From an uncultured Paracoccaceae bacterium (GTDB lineage Bacteria; Pseudomonadota; Alphaproteobacteria; Rhodobacterales; Rhodobacteraceae): DNA of 64,000 nucleotides. A model generated the notes under the pieces. The model saw only the letters and a list, made by a program, of their open reading frames with translations, ran no database searches and had not been told where the DNA came from. Of the stretch, positions 51,710 to 63,112 are shown one piece after another. Every line of letters starts with the position of its first letter. Position 1 is the stretch's first letter. Location of the stretch: positions 1 through 64,000 of the forward strand of contig CAJJAK010000004.1 of assembly GCA_905182165.1 (NCBI GenBank). Reading direction: 5' to 3'. Position numbers and translations under genes: made by a program.

Positions 51710-53112
<1,403 letters not shown>

Positions 53113-53139
53113 GCTTCCACCTGAGTTTTAAGTTTTTTT

Positions 53140-54981
53140 CTACACTAAAAGGACATTAACATCGGAAGGAGAAACACCACTAATTCTTGACGCTTGTGCG
53201 ATGTTTTCGGGCCTCACAGAACTTAACTTCAGCTGCAATTCAGTAGAAAGACTCGAAACAGCCTCATAGTCAAAATTAACAGGTATCAATCTAGCCTCAT
53301 CTCTCCTAATCGCATTAAGATCCTGAACTTGTCGGTTTATATAGTTAGAATACAAAGCATCTTTAACTAGTTGCTCTGAAATTTCACGGTCTGTGTTCTG
53401 TAAAATAGGCCAAATTTTAGCCAAATCACTATATTGTGTTTCTTGGTTTGCCAAAAGCTCAAATGCTGTCCGTCGAATTCCGTCTTTTTTAATCTTTATC
53501 CCCCTTTTTTCAGCTTCATTAGGAGTTAAAGATAGAGAAATAAGTGCTTGCTTCGCCGAAGCTAGTTTCTTTTCCTTGTTTAAAAATGTCTTTGCTTGTC
53601 TACTTTCAATTATCCCCAAGCTAATGCCAAGCGGTGTGAGCCTCTGATCTGCATTGTCTGCACGTAATGATAACCGGTGCTCCGCTCGAGACGTAAACAT
53701 TCTATATGGTTCAGAAACTCCATTAGTTACCAAATCATCTAGCATCACACCTATGTAACTATCAGATCGGCCAAAATATACAGCTTCATAACCTAGTGCA
53801 TTATTTGCAGCGTTTAATCCAGCCACCAAGCCCTGAGCAGCGGCCTCCTCATAACCAGTGGTTCCATTAATTTGACCTGCTAAAAACAAACCTGGGACAT
53901 CCTTTGATTCCAAAGAGAGCCCCAGCACTCTTGGATCAACATAATCATACTCTATAGCATAACCTGGTTGAAGTATCTTTGCGTTCTCTAGCCCTAAAAT
54001 AGTTCTAACATAATCTGATTGAACATCCTCAGGTAGGCTAGTTGATATACCATTTGGATAGACTGTAAAATCATTTAAACCTTCTGGTTCTAGAAACACC
54101 TGATGTGAATCTTTTTCAGCAAACCTAACCACTTTATCTTCTATCGAGGGGCAATATCTTGGGCCAACACCTGATATTTTACCACTATACATTGCTGATT
54201 TTTTAATATTTTTTTCTATTATATCATGGGTTTGGGTGTTTGTATGGGTTATACTACAAGAAACTTGTCGACTTTGTATCTCTGACGACATAAACGAGAA
54301 AAAACTAGGGTTTTCATCTCCTTTCTGCTCCTCAAGGGCAGCCCAGTTAATTGTTCTACCATCAAGACGAGGTGGGGTGCCAGTCTTCAAACGACCTTTT
54401 GGGAAACCAAAGTTATCAATTTTCTCAGCTAAACGGGTGCTAGCCTTATCGCCCATACGACCACCAGGCCTTGAGTGTTCACCAATATGAATAACACCCC
54501 TTAAGAACGTCCCTGTGGTCAAAACAACAGCCCTTGCTTTAATCTCAGTGTTATCCCTCAAAACAACACCCGAAACTTGGTTTTGTACCATCAGTAAATC
54601 TATAACTTCGCCCTCAATAACAGTTAAGTCTTGGGTTTTTAAAACTTCTTTTTGCATTGCTCCACGATATAGAGACCTATCCGCTTGAGCACGTGGGCCT
54701 TGTACTGCAGGGCCCTTACGTCGATTAAGTAGCCGAAACTGTATGCCAGCAAAATCAGCAACCCTTCCCATCAACCCGCCCAATGCATCAACCTCCCGTA
54801 CCAAATGGCCCTTCCCAAGACCCCCAATTGCAGGATTGCACGACATTTCACCAATCTTATTTATTTTGTGGGTAATTAGGGTTGTCTTTGCTCCAGATCG
54901 TGCGGATATATTAGCCGCCTCTACTCCTGCATGGCCACCGCCGATCACAATAACATCGAATGTATTACTATCTGAGCTCAT
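53140..54981 (-). CDS. mnmG: tRNA uridine-5-carboxymethylaminomethyl modification enzyme MnmG
   Basis: 613-residue FAD enzyme that with MnmE modifies U34 of several tRNAs. FAD motif [17 protein letters not shown] at the N-terminus; [23 protein letters not shown] (in parts) and [19 protein letters not shown] are diagnostic, as are [12 protein letters not shown] and [14 protein letters not shown]-terminal helical domain [14 protein letters not shown]. Complete, one frame. Four bases from mnmE upstream. Confidence 0.97.
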   Translation of the reverse strand: MSSDSNTFDVIVIGGGHAGVEAANISARSGAKTTLITHKINKIGEMSCNPAIGGLGKGHLVREVDALGGLMGRVADFAGIQFRLLNRRKGPAVQGPRAQADRSLYRGAMQKEVLKTQDLTVIEGEVIDLLMVQNQVSGVVLRDNTEIKARAVVLTTGTFLRGVIHIGEHSRPGGRMGDKASTRLAEKIDNFGFPKGRLKTGTPPRLDGRTINWAALEEQKGDENPSFFSFMSSEIQSRQVSCSITHTNTQTHDIIEKNIKKSAMYSGKISGVGPRYCPSIEDKVVRFAEKDSHQVFLEPEGLNDFTVYPNGISTSLPEDVQSDYVRTILGLENAKILQPGYAIEYDYVDPRVLGLSLESKDVPGLFLAGQINGTTGYEEAAAQGLVAGLNAANNALGYEAVYFGRSDSYIGVMLDDLVTNGVSEPYRMFTSRAEHRLSLRADNADQRLTPLGISLGIIESRQAKTFLNKEKKLASAKQALISLSLTPNEAEKRGIKIKKDGIRRTAFELLANQETQYSDLAKIWPILQNTDREISEQLVKDALYSNYINRQVQDLNAIRRDEARLIPVNFDYEAVSSLSTELQLKLSSVRPENIAQASRISGVSPSDVNVLLV

Positions 54982-54984
54982 TAT

Positions 54985-56280
54985 CTATTTCCCAATACAG
55001 AACTTACTAAAAATTTTACCCAAAACATCCTCTACATCCACCACACCAATTAAACTATCCATTGCTCGTATAGCAGTATTAAGCTCCTCTGCACATAGTT
55101 CCACATTATTTATGCCTGCTAACAATTCTTCTTCAGCTCTTTCTAAAGAGGAAACTGATCTACTCATCGCACTCCTATGCCTTGCATTAGTCGCAATTGA
55201 GGATTTACTGACCTTATTCTTAAAAATATTCTTAATTAAATCCAATAACTTATCAATTCCATCGCCGTATTTTGCCGATATTGAAACATCACCTTGAAGT
55301 CCCTTATTTAAATCAATTTTACTATTAACTCTTAAGTCATCTTTCATCAGGTTAAGTCCAAAATAATCAAATTTATTATTATCACTAACAAACAACCTTA
55401 AATCAGACCTTTTTGCACGAGCTAATGCCAAGCTAATACCAATTTTTTCTACTTCGTTTTCTGATGCACGAATTCCTGCTGTATCTAATATCGATATGGG
55501 TATCCCTGCAAGATCCATACTAACCTCAATCACATCCCTGGTGGTTCCTGCTACTTTTGATGTTATTGCCGCCTCACGGCCTGCTAACGCGTTTAGTAAC
55601 GTAGACTTACCTACATTTGGGGCACCAATTATTGCTATCTCAAAACCAGACTTAATTTTTTCAGAAACAAAAGAACCATCAATTTCCTTTTGTATTGAAG
55701 TTTTTATTCTTAAAAGTTTCTTCAGTATTTCATCAGATAGATCTAAGGGCACATCCTCATCAACAAAGTCTATTGAAGCCTCAATTAGTGCTTTACAATC
55801 AATTACTTCACTTCTCCAGACTGCAACTGTTTTACCCAAAAAACCCTCAAAAACTCTTTGTGCTTGGTCAAGCTGTACCGATGTTTCAGCATCAATCAAC
55901 TCACTTAAACCCTCAACTTGCGAAAGATCCAAACGCCCATTTTCAAATGCTCTCTTTGTAAACTCTCCAGGATCAGCAATTCTAAAACCATCGAAGCTAC
56001 CTAGATAACTTAAGCAGGTCTTAATAATTGCTAAACTACCGTGAAGATGAATTTCAACTGTGTTTTCACCCGTGAAGCTATGCCCTCTTTTAAAACACAG
56101 AACCAAAGCCTCATCTAACAATTTATCGTTAAAGTAAAGCTTCCGAAGACCCTTCTTATTGGGCTTAACAGGCATACAGTTAAAATTTTTGAAACAATCA
56201 AAAGCCCTCTGGCCCGACACTCTAACAACAGCCACACCCGACTTTCCTTCCGGCGTAGTAAGGGCGAATATCGTATCCAT
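54985..56280 (-). CDS. mnmE: tRNA modification GTPase MnmE
   Basis: 431-residue GTPase partner of MnmG. N-terminal formyl-THF-binding domain (TIFALTTPEGKSGVAVVRVSG, in parts), central helical region, G domain with GAPNVGKSTLLNALAGREAAIT (in parts), GTTRDVIEV and DTAGIRAS, and the C-terminal FCIGK with the catalytic cysteine. Shorter G-domain tail than E. coli but normal for alphaproteobacteria. The gap to rho upstream is 28 bases. Complete. Confidence 0.96.
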   Translation of the reverse strand: MDTIFALTTPEGKSGVAVVRVSGQRAFDCFKNFNCMPVKPNKKGLRKLYFNDKLLDEALVLCFKRGHSFTGENTVEIHLHGSLAIIKTCLSYLGSFDGFRIADPGEFTKRAFENGRLDLSQVEGLSELIDAETSVQLDQAQRVFEGFLGKTVAVWRSEVIDCKALIEASIDFVDEDVPLDLSDEILKKLLRIKTSIQKEIDGSFVSEKIKSGFEIAIIGAPNVGKSTLLNALAGREAAITSKVAGTTRDVIEVSMDLAGIPISILDTAGIRASENEVEKIGISLALARAKRSDLRLFVSDNNKFDYFGLNLMKDDLRVNSKIDLNKGLQGDVSISAKYGDGIDKLLDLIKNIFKNKVSKSSIATNARHRSAMSRSVSSLERAEEELLAGINNVELCAEELNTAIRAMDSLIGVVDVEDVLGKIFSKFCIGK

Positions 56281-56308
56281 TATTACACCACCTCAAATTA
56301 AAAATATA

Positions 56309-57575
56309 TTACGAGTTCATTGAGTCAAAAAATTCAGATTTATTTTTTGTTTGTTTTAGCTTTCCAATCAGAAACTCAATTGCATCTGTGGTGCCCATTG
56401 GATTTAATATACGTCTCAACACAAACATTTTTTGTAAATCTGCTTGATCTACAAGCAACTCTTCTTTTCGTGTTCCAGATTTAAGAATATCCAATTGATG
56501 GGAAAACCCTCTTATCTGCCACTTTACGATCTAGAACTATTTCAGAGTTACCAGTGCCTTTAAACTCCTCAAAAATAACTTCATCCATACGACTACCTGT
56601 TTCAATCAGTGCTGTTGCAATAATTGTTAAAGAACCACCTTCTTCTATATTTCTAGCAGCGCCAAAAAATCTTTTTGGTCTCTGGAGTGCATTAGCATCA
56701 ACACCACCCGTTAAAACTTTACCTGATGACGGCACAACCGTATTGAAGGCCCTACCTAAACGTGTGATCGAGTCTAATAAGATAACAACATCTCTTTTAT
56801 GCTCTACTAATCTTTTTGCTTTTTCTATGACCATTTCAGCAACTTGAACATGCCTTGTTGCGGGCTCATCAAAAGTTGAACACAACCTCTCCTTTAACAG
56901 ACCTTTGCATATCTGTTACTTCTTCTGGTCTTTCATCAATCAATAAAACAATTAAATAACACTCTGGTGGTTTGCTTCAATTGAATGCGCAATATTTTGT
57001 AAAATTACGGTTTTACCTGTTCTTGGTGGTGCTACAACTAGTGACCTTTGTCCCTTCCCTATAGGAGCAACTAAATCAATTACTCTGGCGGACTTATCCT
57101 TAATTGTTGGATCCTCTATTTCCATTCTTAAGCGCTCATCTGGGTACAGTGGCGTTAGGTTGTCAAAATGAACTTTATGTTTAGCCTTACTGGGGTCTAC
57201 AAAGTTTATTTTAGTACACTTTATTAATGAAAAGTACCGCTCGTTTTCTTGTGGAGCGCTAATTACACCTTCGACTGTATCCCCAGTTCTTAGACTAAAC
57301 ATTCTTAATTGGTCGGGATTAACATAAATATCTTCTGGACCAGGTAAATAGTTAGATTCTGGTGATCTTAAGTATCCAAACCCATCTTGCATTACCTCCA
57401 GCACGCCATCACCAGATATTTCAATACCCTCATCAGCTTTTTCTTTTAGGATACAAAACATCATATCCCCTTTACGCATGGTTGATGCATTCTCTATCTC
57501 TAATTCTTCAGCAATGGATAATAAATCTGCTGGGCTTTTTCCTTTTAATTCTGCTAACGACAAAGAAGTTTGCAT
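56309..57575 (-). CDS. rho: Transcription termination factor Rho (frameshifted)
   Basis: Hexameric RNA helicase. The start is ATG at 57575 ([18 protein letters not shown]); a longer upstream reading has no support. The RNA-binding domain has [22 protein letters not shown] (in parts) and the ATPase P-loop is in [23 protein letters not shown]. Three frame changes: near 56970 (missing C before [19 protein letters not shown]), near 56885 (GEVV / [16 protein letters not shown]) and near 56490 (extra G between FPSI and [13 protein letters not shown]). All pieces join to about 422 residues, the usual length, so assembly error is likely in this normally essential gene. Confidence 0.95.
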
Positions 57576-57740
57576 AATAGTATATCCTATAACTTGAGTT
57601 TTATTTGGAATCACCTGTATAGCCGGACGGCATGGCAAGATCTCATATAGACTTTTCTTATAACAAAAGTCAAATTTATAGCAATGTATACGCTATTTCC
57701 TAGTATATTTTATATAATAAATGTAAGCGCATAAAGTATT

Positions 57741-58272
57741 ATGAAGCAAAACTTAATTATATATTCAACAACTGATGGCCATACTGAAGCTATATGTAAA
57801 TATTAAATCTTTATTACAAAAAGATTTTAATACTACATTAATTTCGCTCCATAAATTTACAAAAATTAAATTTAAACCATTTTGTTACTATTATTATTGG
57901 TGCAAGCATTAGATATGGAAAACATAAGCCAGATTTCTTGGGAATTTATTAAAGAAAATATAAGCGATAGTCAATAATGTAAAAACTGCATTTTTTTCAG
58001 TAAATGCCGTTGCTAGAAATTTAGAAAAAAACAAACCAGAAACAAATCCTTACATGAAAAAATTTTTAGAAACTTCTATATGGAAACCATTACATGTGGC
58101 TGTATTTGCTGGGAAGATAAATTATCCAAAATATAAACTACTAGATAAATTAATGATAAAACTAATAATGTGGTTAACTAACGGACCTACAAATACTTCT
58201 AATGAATATGAATTTACAAATTGGGATGATATTAATCAGTTTTGTCAAAGATTAAGAAAAACTTACTCCTAG
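57741..58272 (+). pseudogene. hemG: Protoporphyrinogen IX dehydrogenase HemG, multiply frameshifted
   Basis: Flavodoxin-like enzyme that oxidises protoporphyrinogen IX using quinone. Pieces in order: MKQNLIIYSTTDGHTEAICKY (FMN loop), KSLLQKDFNTTLISLHKF, VTIIIGASIRYGKHKPDFL, EFIKENISDSQ, NNVKTAFFSVNAVARNLEKNKPETNPYMKKFLE (in parts), then HVAVFAGKINYPKYKLLDKLMIKLIMWLTNGPT (in parts) to a stop at 58270-58272. These match HemG closely over its full length of about 177 codons. At least four shifts fall near 57801, 57870, 57940 and 57970, while the last 290 bases are clean. It could be a decaying gene or a badly sequenced live one. The 57576-57740 gap to rho is a divergent AT-rich spacer. Confidence 0.8.
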
Positions 58273-58633
58273 TAATAAAATAATATTTATAAAGAAAGTA
58301 GATGATGTAGTAGTATCAGTGGATACTGTGGATTAACGCTATTAGATTTTCATAAACATAAAACTGGGGATAAATTAAAAACGAACTAAACAGTTAACAC
58401 TCTGTTGATAAAAAATATTACAACTTTAAAACAAAGACTTAAAAAGACATAAAAAAAAATTAATTGTTGATAAAAAAATTAAAAAAAAAAGATTTATGTA
58501 TTTTTCAAAAAAATAAAATAAATAAATAGTTATAAACATGGAATAAAAATGTATTAAAATAGAACAAGAGCTGTTTAATACTTAAATGATAATAATTGGT
58601 AAAAACTGTTAAATCTATACATAAAGGATTCAC
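58273..58633. other. Candidate chromosomal replication origin (oriC)
   Basis: 361-base gene-free AT-rich region. DnaA-box-like 9-mers: TGTGGATTA 58327-58335, TGGGGATAA 58365-58373, TGTTGATAA 58403-58411 and 58465-58473 (each 8 of 9 against TGTGGATAA, all the same orientation), and TTATAAACA 58530-58538 (7 of 9, other strand). Between and after them lies an extremely A/T-rich tract (about 58440-58560), suitable for unwinding. Gene direction flips here: rho, mnmE, mnmG, rsmG, parA and parB run leftward, and maf, aroE, coaE and dnaQ run rightward, as expected at an origin, and parS/parAB are close. In Caulobacter, from memory, oriC lies next to hem and maf-aroE-coaE-dnaQ genes. No perfect DnaA box is present, so this is a proposal. 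Confidence 0.6.
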
Positions 58634-59227
58634 ATGAAAACAGAACTCATATTAGCAAGTGAATCTTCAATTAGAAGAAAAATTTTAACAAACGCTAATA
58701 TTAATTTCAAATCTGTGCCCGCGAAGATAGATGAAGAAAGTATCAAAAAAAGCTGCTTAATAGAAAATATAAAACTTGAACAAATATCTAATATATTAGC
58801 AGACTATAAAGCAAAAAAAATTAGCTCAAAGTATCCTGGTGTGATGGTCATAGGATGTGATCAAACTTTAATATTTAAAAATGAATTACTGTCAAAAACA
58901 AAAAATAGAACTGATGTTTTTAATAGATTACAAAGTATGAACAACAACGAACACACACTTTTTTCTTCAGCAGTAATTTATCAAGATAATATACCAATAT
59001 GGAGTACGACAACTAAGGCAATATTAAAAATGAGAAATAATAATGATAACTATCTTAATGAATATATTGACCGAAACTATAATCAAATTGTAAGATCAAC
59101 AGGTTGTTATATGATTGAAGGAGAGGGCATCAGGCTTTTTAAGAAAATAGAGGGTGATTATTTTACTATATTAGGTATCCCCTTATTACCAATTTTAGAT
59201 TTTCTATGTATCCGTGGTGAAATATAA
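58634..59227 (+). CDS. maf: Maf family nucleoside triphosphate pyrophosphatase
   Basis: 197-residue Maf-type NTP pyrophosphatase that hydrolyses non-canonical or canonical pyrimidine nucleotides. ELILASESSIRRKILTNANI is the N-terminal signature (ASxSxRR), VIGCDQTL the metal aspartate, and LQSMNNNEHTLFSSAVI and GCYMIEGEGIRLFKKIEGDY (in parts) follow. First gene on the right side of the proposed origin; AAAGGA before the ATG. Complete; two bases before aroE. Confidence 0.93.
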   Translation: MKTELILASESSIRRKILTNANINFKSVPAKIDEESIKKSCLIENIKLEQISNILADYKAKKISSKYPGVMVIGCDQTLIFKNELLSKTKNRTDVFNRLQSMNNNEHTLFSSAVIYQDNIPIWSTTTKAILKMRNNNDNYLNEYIDRNYNQIVRSTGCYMIEGEGIRLFKKIEGDYFTILGIPLLPILDFLCIRGEI

Positions 59228-59229
59228 AT

Positions 59230-60031
59230 ATGAAAAAAAAACTTTTACTAGCGGGTGTTATTGGTGACCCTATATTGCACTCCAAGAGCCCCATTTTACA
59301 CCGCTTTTGGTTAAACCAAAACAATATAAATGGTCACTATATACCCTTAAAGGTATCAAAGATTGATTTGGAACTTGTATTAAAAACACTGCCAAAAATG
59401 GGCTTCTCCGGGGTTAATGTTACTGTTCCCCATAAGGAAAGTGTGTTAAAAATCGCAAATGAAATAACTCAAAGTGCCAGCCAAATTGGATCGGCAAATA
59501 CGTTAACCTTTCTGCCTTGTGGTGGATTTAAAGCAGACAATACAGATGGCTATGGTTTCTTAAAGAACCTGGAAGAAAATGAATCCATGTGGGATCCTTT
59601 AAATGCAAAAGTTTTAATTATTGGTGCTGGTGGTGCCTCGCGAGCAGTTATATCAGCACTTCTAAATTCAGGTGTGTCGAAAATAGTAATCACAAACCGG
59701 ACACATGAAAGAGGTTCAACTAAAAGAATATTTTGATCGAAAAATTGATGTTATTAAATGGAATGAAAAAGAACAGTTTTTAGGAGAGATAAACACTCTA
59801 GTAAACACGACAACCCTTGGGATGTTAGGGTGTGAAAATTTAGACTTACCGCTCTCAAGTATTAATAAGGGTACAATAGTGTTAGATTTGGTTTATAATC
59901 CTATTAAAACAACTTTACTGCAAAATGCTGAAAAACAAGGGTGTAAAATAATTGATGGGTTGGGAATGTTATTACATCAGGCAACACCAGGGTTTAAAGA
60001 ATGGTTTGGTGTTGAGGATAAAAATTACTAA
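59230..60031 (+). CDS. aroE: Shikimate dehydrogenase (frameshifted)
   Basis: NADPH-dependent step of aromatic amino acid synthesis. First piece: GVIGDPILHSKSPILHRFW, NVTVPHKESVLKIA (catalytic lysine), ADNTDGYGFL (catalytic aspartate) and the NADP loop LIIGAGGASRAVISAL to VITNRTHER. The frame changes near 59705-59715 and the second piece begins VQLKEYFDRKIDVI, ending DGLGMLLHQATPGFKEWFG. About 267 residues in total, normal. Followed by coaE after 27 bases. Confidence 0.94.
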
Positions 60032-60058
60032 TGAAATAAGAAAAAGAATCTTAACCCA

Positions 60059-60673
60059 ATGAGTTTGAAGCAAACAGTGTTATTGGGGTTAACAGGTTCG
60101 ATTGGAATGGGAAAATCAACAACTGCTGCTATGTTTTTAAAGCGAGGTATTCCTGTTTGGGACGCAGATTCAACAGTGCATAAGTTATATGCAAAAAATG
60201 GAGCTGCAGTTAAGTTTTTTAATCAAGAAATCCCTTCTGCAGTATCAAACGGAGAAGTAATTGATATTTGTTTAAAGAAATTAATTAAAGAAGATATTAA
60301 TAACTTAAAAAAGATTGAACAAATAGTTCACCCGCTTGTGGCAAAAGATAGATTAACATTTATAGAAAATTCTAAAAAATATAATGCGCCTTTGATTGTA
60401 TTAGATATCCCATTATTATTTGAAACTGGGTTTTATAAATTAGTGGATTATATCGCTGTTGTTACAGTAGATTATACCACGCAAAAACAACGTGTATTAG
60501 ATAGAGAATCAATGACTGAAGAAATGTTTACTCAAATATTAGATAAACAAGTATCTAACGAAGAAAAGAAAAGAAAAGCGGACTTTATTATACCGACCGA
60601 AACAATAGAGGCTGCTGAAAGTAAAGTTCAAGAGATTATTTTTCAGCTTGAAAGGCAAGTAAGAAATGCGTGA
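60059..60673 (+). CDS. coaE: Dephospho-CoA kinase
   Basis: 204-residue kinase for the last step of coenzyme A synthesis. P-loop [46 protein letters not shown] and [13 protein letters not shown] are characteristic. Complete. Its stop overlaps the dnaQ start by eight bases, consistent with the conserved maf-aroE-coaE-dnaQ operon of alphaproteobacteria. Confidence 0.96.
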   Translation: MSLKQTVLLGLTGSIGMGKSTTAAMFLKRGIPVWDADSTVHKLYAKNGAAVKFFNQEIPSAVSNGEVIDICLKKLIKEDINNLKKIEQIVHPLVAKDRLTFIENSKKYNAPLIVLDIPLLFETGFYKLVDYIAVVTVDYTTQKQRVLDRESMTEEMFTQILDKQVSNEEKKRKADFIIPTETIEAAESKVQEIIFQLERQVRNA

Positions 60674-61364
60674 AATAGTTTTAGATACAGAAACAACGGG
60701 CCTTGATCCAAAATCTGGTGATAGAATTGTTGAAATTGGTGCGATAGAACTCTTTAACCATATGCCTACTGGTAAATTTTTTCATGAATATTTAAACCCT
60801 GAGAAGAAAATGCCTCAAGAAGCTTTTGCAGTGCATGGCTTGTCTGACGATTTTTTAAAAGGCAAACCATTTTTTAGGCAAATAATGGAAAATTTCACAA
60901 AATTTATTGGTGAGTCAAAGATGGTTATACATAATGCAGCATTTGATATGAAGTTTTTAAATGCAGAGTTGTTAAAAGCTGGGGGCAGACCCTATCCATT
61001 AGATCAAGCCATTGACACATTAATGATTGCAAGAAAAAAATTTCCAGGGGCGCAAAATTCTTTAGATGCTTTGTGTAGGCGTTTTAGCATCGATAACAGC
61101 GTTAGAGAAAAACATGGGGCCCTTTTAGATTCTGAATTATTATCAGATGTTTACTTAGAGTTAATAGGAGGGCGGCAGCCAGACTTAATCTTAGAGCAAC
61201 AACCTAAAGACTTTAATTTGAACAGTCCTGAGAAGCCAAGAGGTTTACAGAGAGAAAGAGATACTCAACTTAATACCTTAATAACAGAAGAAGAAGAGTT
61301 AGCGCATAATAAGTTTGTGGAGGCCCTGGGTGAAGACAGTATTTGGAAAAAACACTACTGTTGA
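60666..61364 (+). CDS. dnaQ: DNA polymerase III epsilon subunit (3'-5' exonuclease)
   Basis: 232-residue proofreading exonuclease of the replicative polymerase. Exo[15 protein letters not shown] gives the metal-binding D and E, Exo[15 protein letters not shown], and Exo[16 protein letters not shown] gives the histidine and aspartate (DEDDh type). The C-terminal 45 residues are a linker with a likely polymerase-binding tail. Complete. It converges on secB with a three-base gap. Confidence 0.95.
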   Translation: MREIVLDTETTGLDPKSGDRIVEIGAIELFNHMPTGKFFHEYLNPEKKMPQEAFAVHGLSDDFLKGKPFFRQIMENFTKFIGESKMVIHNAAFDMKFLNAELLKAGGRPYPLDQAIDTLMIARKKFPGAQNSLDALCRRFSIDNSVREKHGALLDSELLSDVYLELIGGRQPDLILEQQPKDFNLNSPEKPRGLQRERDTQLNTLITEEEELAHNKFVEALGEDSIWKKHYC

Positions 61365-61367
61365 TTT

Positions 61368-61835
61368 TTAGTTTAACTTTGGTTCTGCCGAAAGACGATC
61401 AACTTCCGCTCTATACATGGCCAAGAAATCAATAGAATCCAAATTAAGTGGTGGATATCCTCCGTCACGAGTAACATCATGTACAACACGTCGCACAAAC
61501 GGAAACAACATTCGTGGGCACTCTATCATTAAAAATGGATGCAACTGATCATCAGGAATATTTTCAATTTTAAATATACCCCCATAATCTAACTCTAGTA
61601 AAAAGATGTTTTTATTTGTTTTTGTATCTTTGGATTCAACACTAATTTTTATTGAGGAATTGTATTGATCATCTTGTGTTCTTTTTGAGGCATCTAAATT
61701 AATTTTTACCTCAATATTTGGTGTTCCAGTTCCTTGTTTACTTTCTTGTGCCGCAATGTTTTCAAACGAAAGGTCCTTTATAAACTGACCTAAAATCTGC
61801 ATTTTTGTCGAAACTTCTTGTTTTTTTTCTGACAT
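61368..61835 (-). CDS. secB: Protein-export chaperone SecB
   Basis: 155-residue tetrameric chaperone that brings precursors to SecA. MQILGQFIKDLSFENIAAQ is the typical opening (QYIKDLSFENP in most), FLLELDYGGIFKI and PFLMIECPRMLFPFVRRVVHDVTRDGGYPPLNLDSIDF (in parts) are diagnostic. Its partner SecA in this window keeps the zinc tail that binds SecB. Complete. Confidence 0.96.
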   Translation of the reverse strand: MSEKKQEVSTKMQILGQFIKDLSFENIAAQESKQGTGTPNIEVKINLDASKRTQDDQYNSSIKISVESKDTKTNKNIFLLELDYGGIFKIENIPDDQLHPFLMIECPRMLFPFVRRVVHDVTRDGGYPPLNLDSIDFLAMYRAEVDRLSAEPKLN

Positions 61836-61879
61836 TCTTATTCTCTTTTATTTAGTTTGCATTAGTAGCTTTAAAAAAA

Positions 61880-62329
61880 TTATTTATCTAAATCAGTATA
61901 ATCTGCATCAATTATATCCTGTTGTGTGGAGGTGCTTTCAGCCTGGGATTCATGATAGCTTCCAGCATTAAAAAGAACACGGTTTTTAAAATATTTTGTC
62001 CCATATTTAATCCACCATGATCGTGTTGATGGAATTAAAAAAGTTAAGCCAATAAAGTCTGTAAAAAATCCCGGAGTTAACAACAAAACACCCGCTACTA
62101 ATATCAGCGCTCCGTTAATTAAGCTGTTTGCAGTGTTTCCCCCGTTTATAAACGAGTTTTGAACATCCTTTATAGCATTTAAGCCTTGTGATTTTACTAA
62201 ACGTGTTCCGATGATAGCAGTCAATATGACAATTAACATAGTCACCCAAAACCCCAGGAAACCCCCAATTTGTATAAATAGGGCTATTTCAATAATCGGA
62301 ACTGCTATAAATAGAACAAATAACCACAT
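61880..62329 (-). CDS. fxsA: FxsA family membrane protein
   Basis: 149-residue cytoplasmic membrane protein with about four hydrophobic segments in the first 115 residues. FVLFIAVPIIEIALFIQIGGFLGFW (in parts), LTAIIGTRLVKSQGL and LLLTPGFFTDFIGLTFLIP are the FxsA signature. Overproduction in E. coli relieves F-plasmid exclusion of phage T7; the native role is unknown. Adjacent to secB and divergent from the Tim44-like gene, as in other Rhodobacterales. Complete. Confidence 0.92.
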   Translation of the reverse strand: MWLFVLFIAVPIIEIALFIQIGGFLGFWVTMLIVILTAIIGTRLVKSQGLNAIKDVQNSFINGGNTANSLINGALILVAGVLLLTPGFFTDFIGLTFLIPSTRSWWIKYGTKYFKNRVLFNAGSYHESQAESTSTQQDIIDADYTDLDK

Positions 62330-62441
62330 TAGTATTCGTTTTCCTTATTCTTTTTTGAGTTTAGGTGGACTTGAAACCTCTCCTCTCCTACATAAGTATT
62401 AATTAGAAAAATATCTATAACAAATTTTTAAGGTTTAAATA

Positions 62442-63096
62442 ATGAATAATACAATAATACAGCTTCTAGTTTTGGCAGGAGTAGCATTGTTTTTAATAAT
62501 TAGGCTAAGAAACGTTTTAGGCACAAGAGACGGTTTTGAGCCAAAGAATGAGAACAACAAAGATGTAAAGCCAGATGCAAAAGAAAATTCTGAAACCATA
62601 AATGATGACTTGACTGAGGATATCATAGACTACCTTCCTGGAGATAAAAATAGTGCTGAAGCATTAAAAAAGATAAAGCAACAGGAACTAGGGTTTTCTT
62701 TAACAGAGTTTATAGGAGGTGCGGCCAGCGCATATGAAATGATCCTGATGGCATTTCAAGCAAACGACAGTCCATACAGGTGGCTAACTGAAGGAGGTGC
62801 ACGTTATTTTGAAGCAGCTATAAGTGGAGAGATAACTAAAAGGGTTGATAATTGAATCAGACTTTATTGGAATGCGTGACACAGCTATAAAAAGTGTGGT
62901 TTTTAATGATAAAAAAAGCTCTGCTGAAATTAGTGTCTCATTTTTAGCTGAAATAAAGTCTGTTGTTAAGAATAAAGATGGTGACGTTATAGAGGGTGAA
63001 AACACAGAGATTAAAAAGCAATTTGATATTTGGGTGTTTTCAAGAAATGTCGGATCTGAAAGTCCAAATTGGTTATTGATTGAAACAGGGTCGTAG
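62442..63096 (+). CDS. Tim44-like domain protein (TimA; frameshifted)
   Basis: Membrane-anchored relative of mitochondrial Tim44. One N-terminal membrane segment (IIQLLVLAGVALFLIIRLRNVLG, in parts), a polar acidic linker, then the Tim44 domain with LTEFIGGAASAYEMILMAF. The frame changes at AAAAGGG (about 62836-62842): the second piece reads KGLIIESDFIGMRDTAIKSV and ends WVFSRNVGSESPNWLLIETG. About 218 residues. In alphaproteobacteria the protein sits at the inner membrane; its function in assembly or transport is only partly known. Smr follows after 16 bases; the mltA gene often found between them is absent. Confidence 0.85.
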
Positions 63097-63112
63097 ATAA
63101 AAAGGGTCACTT

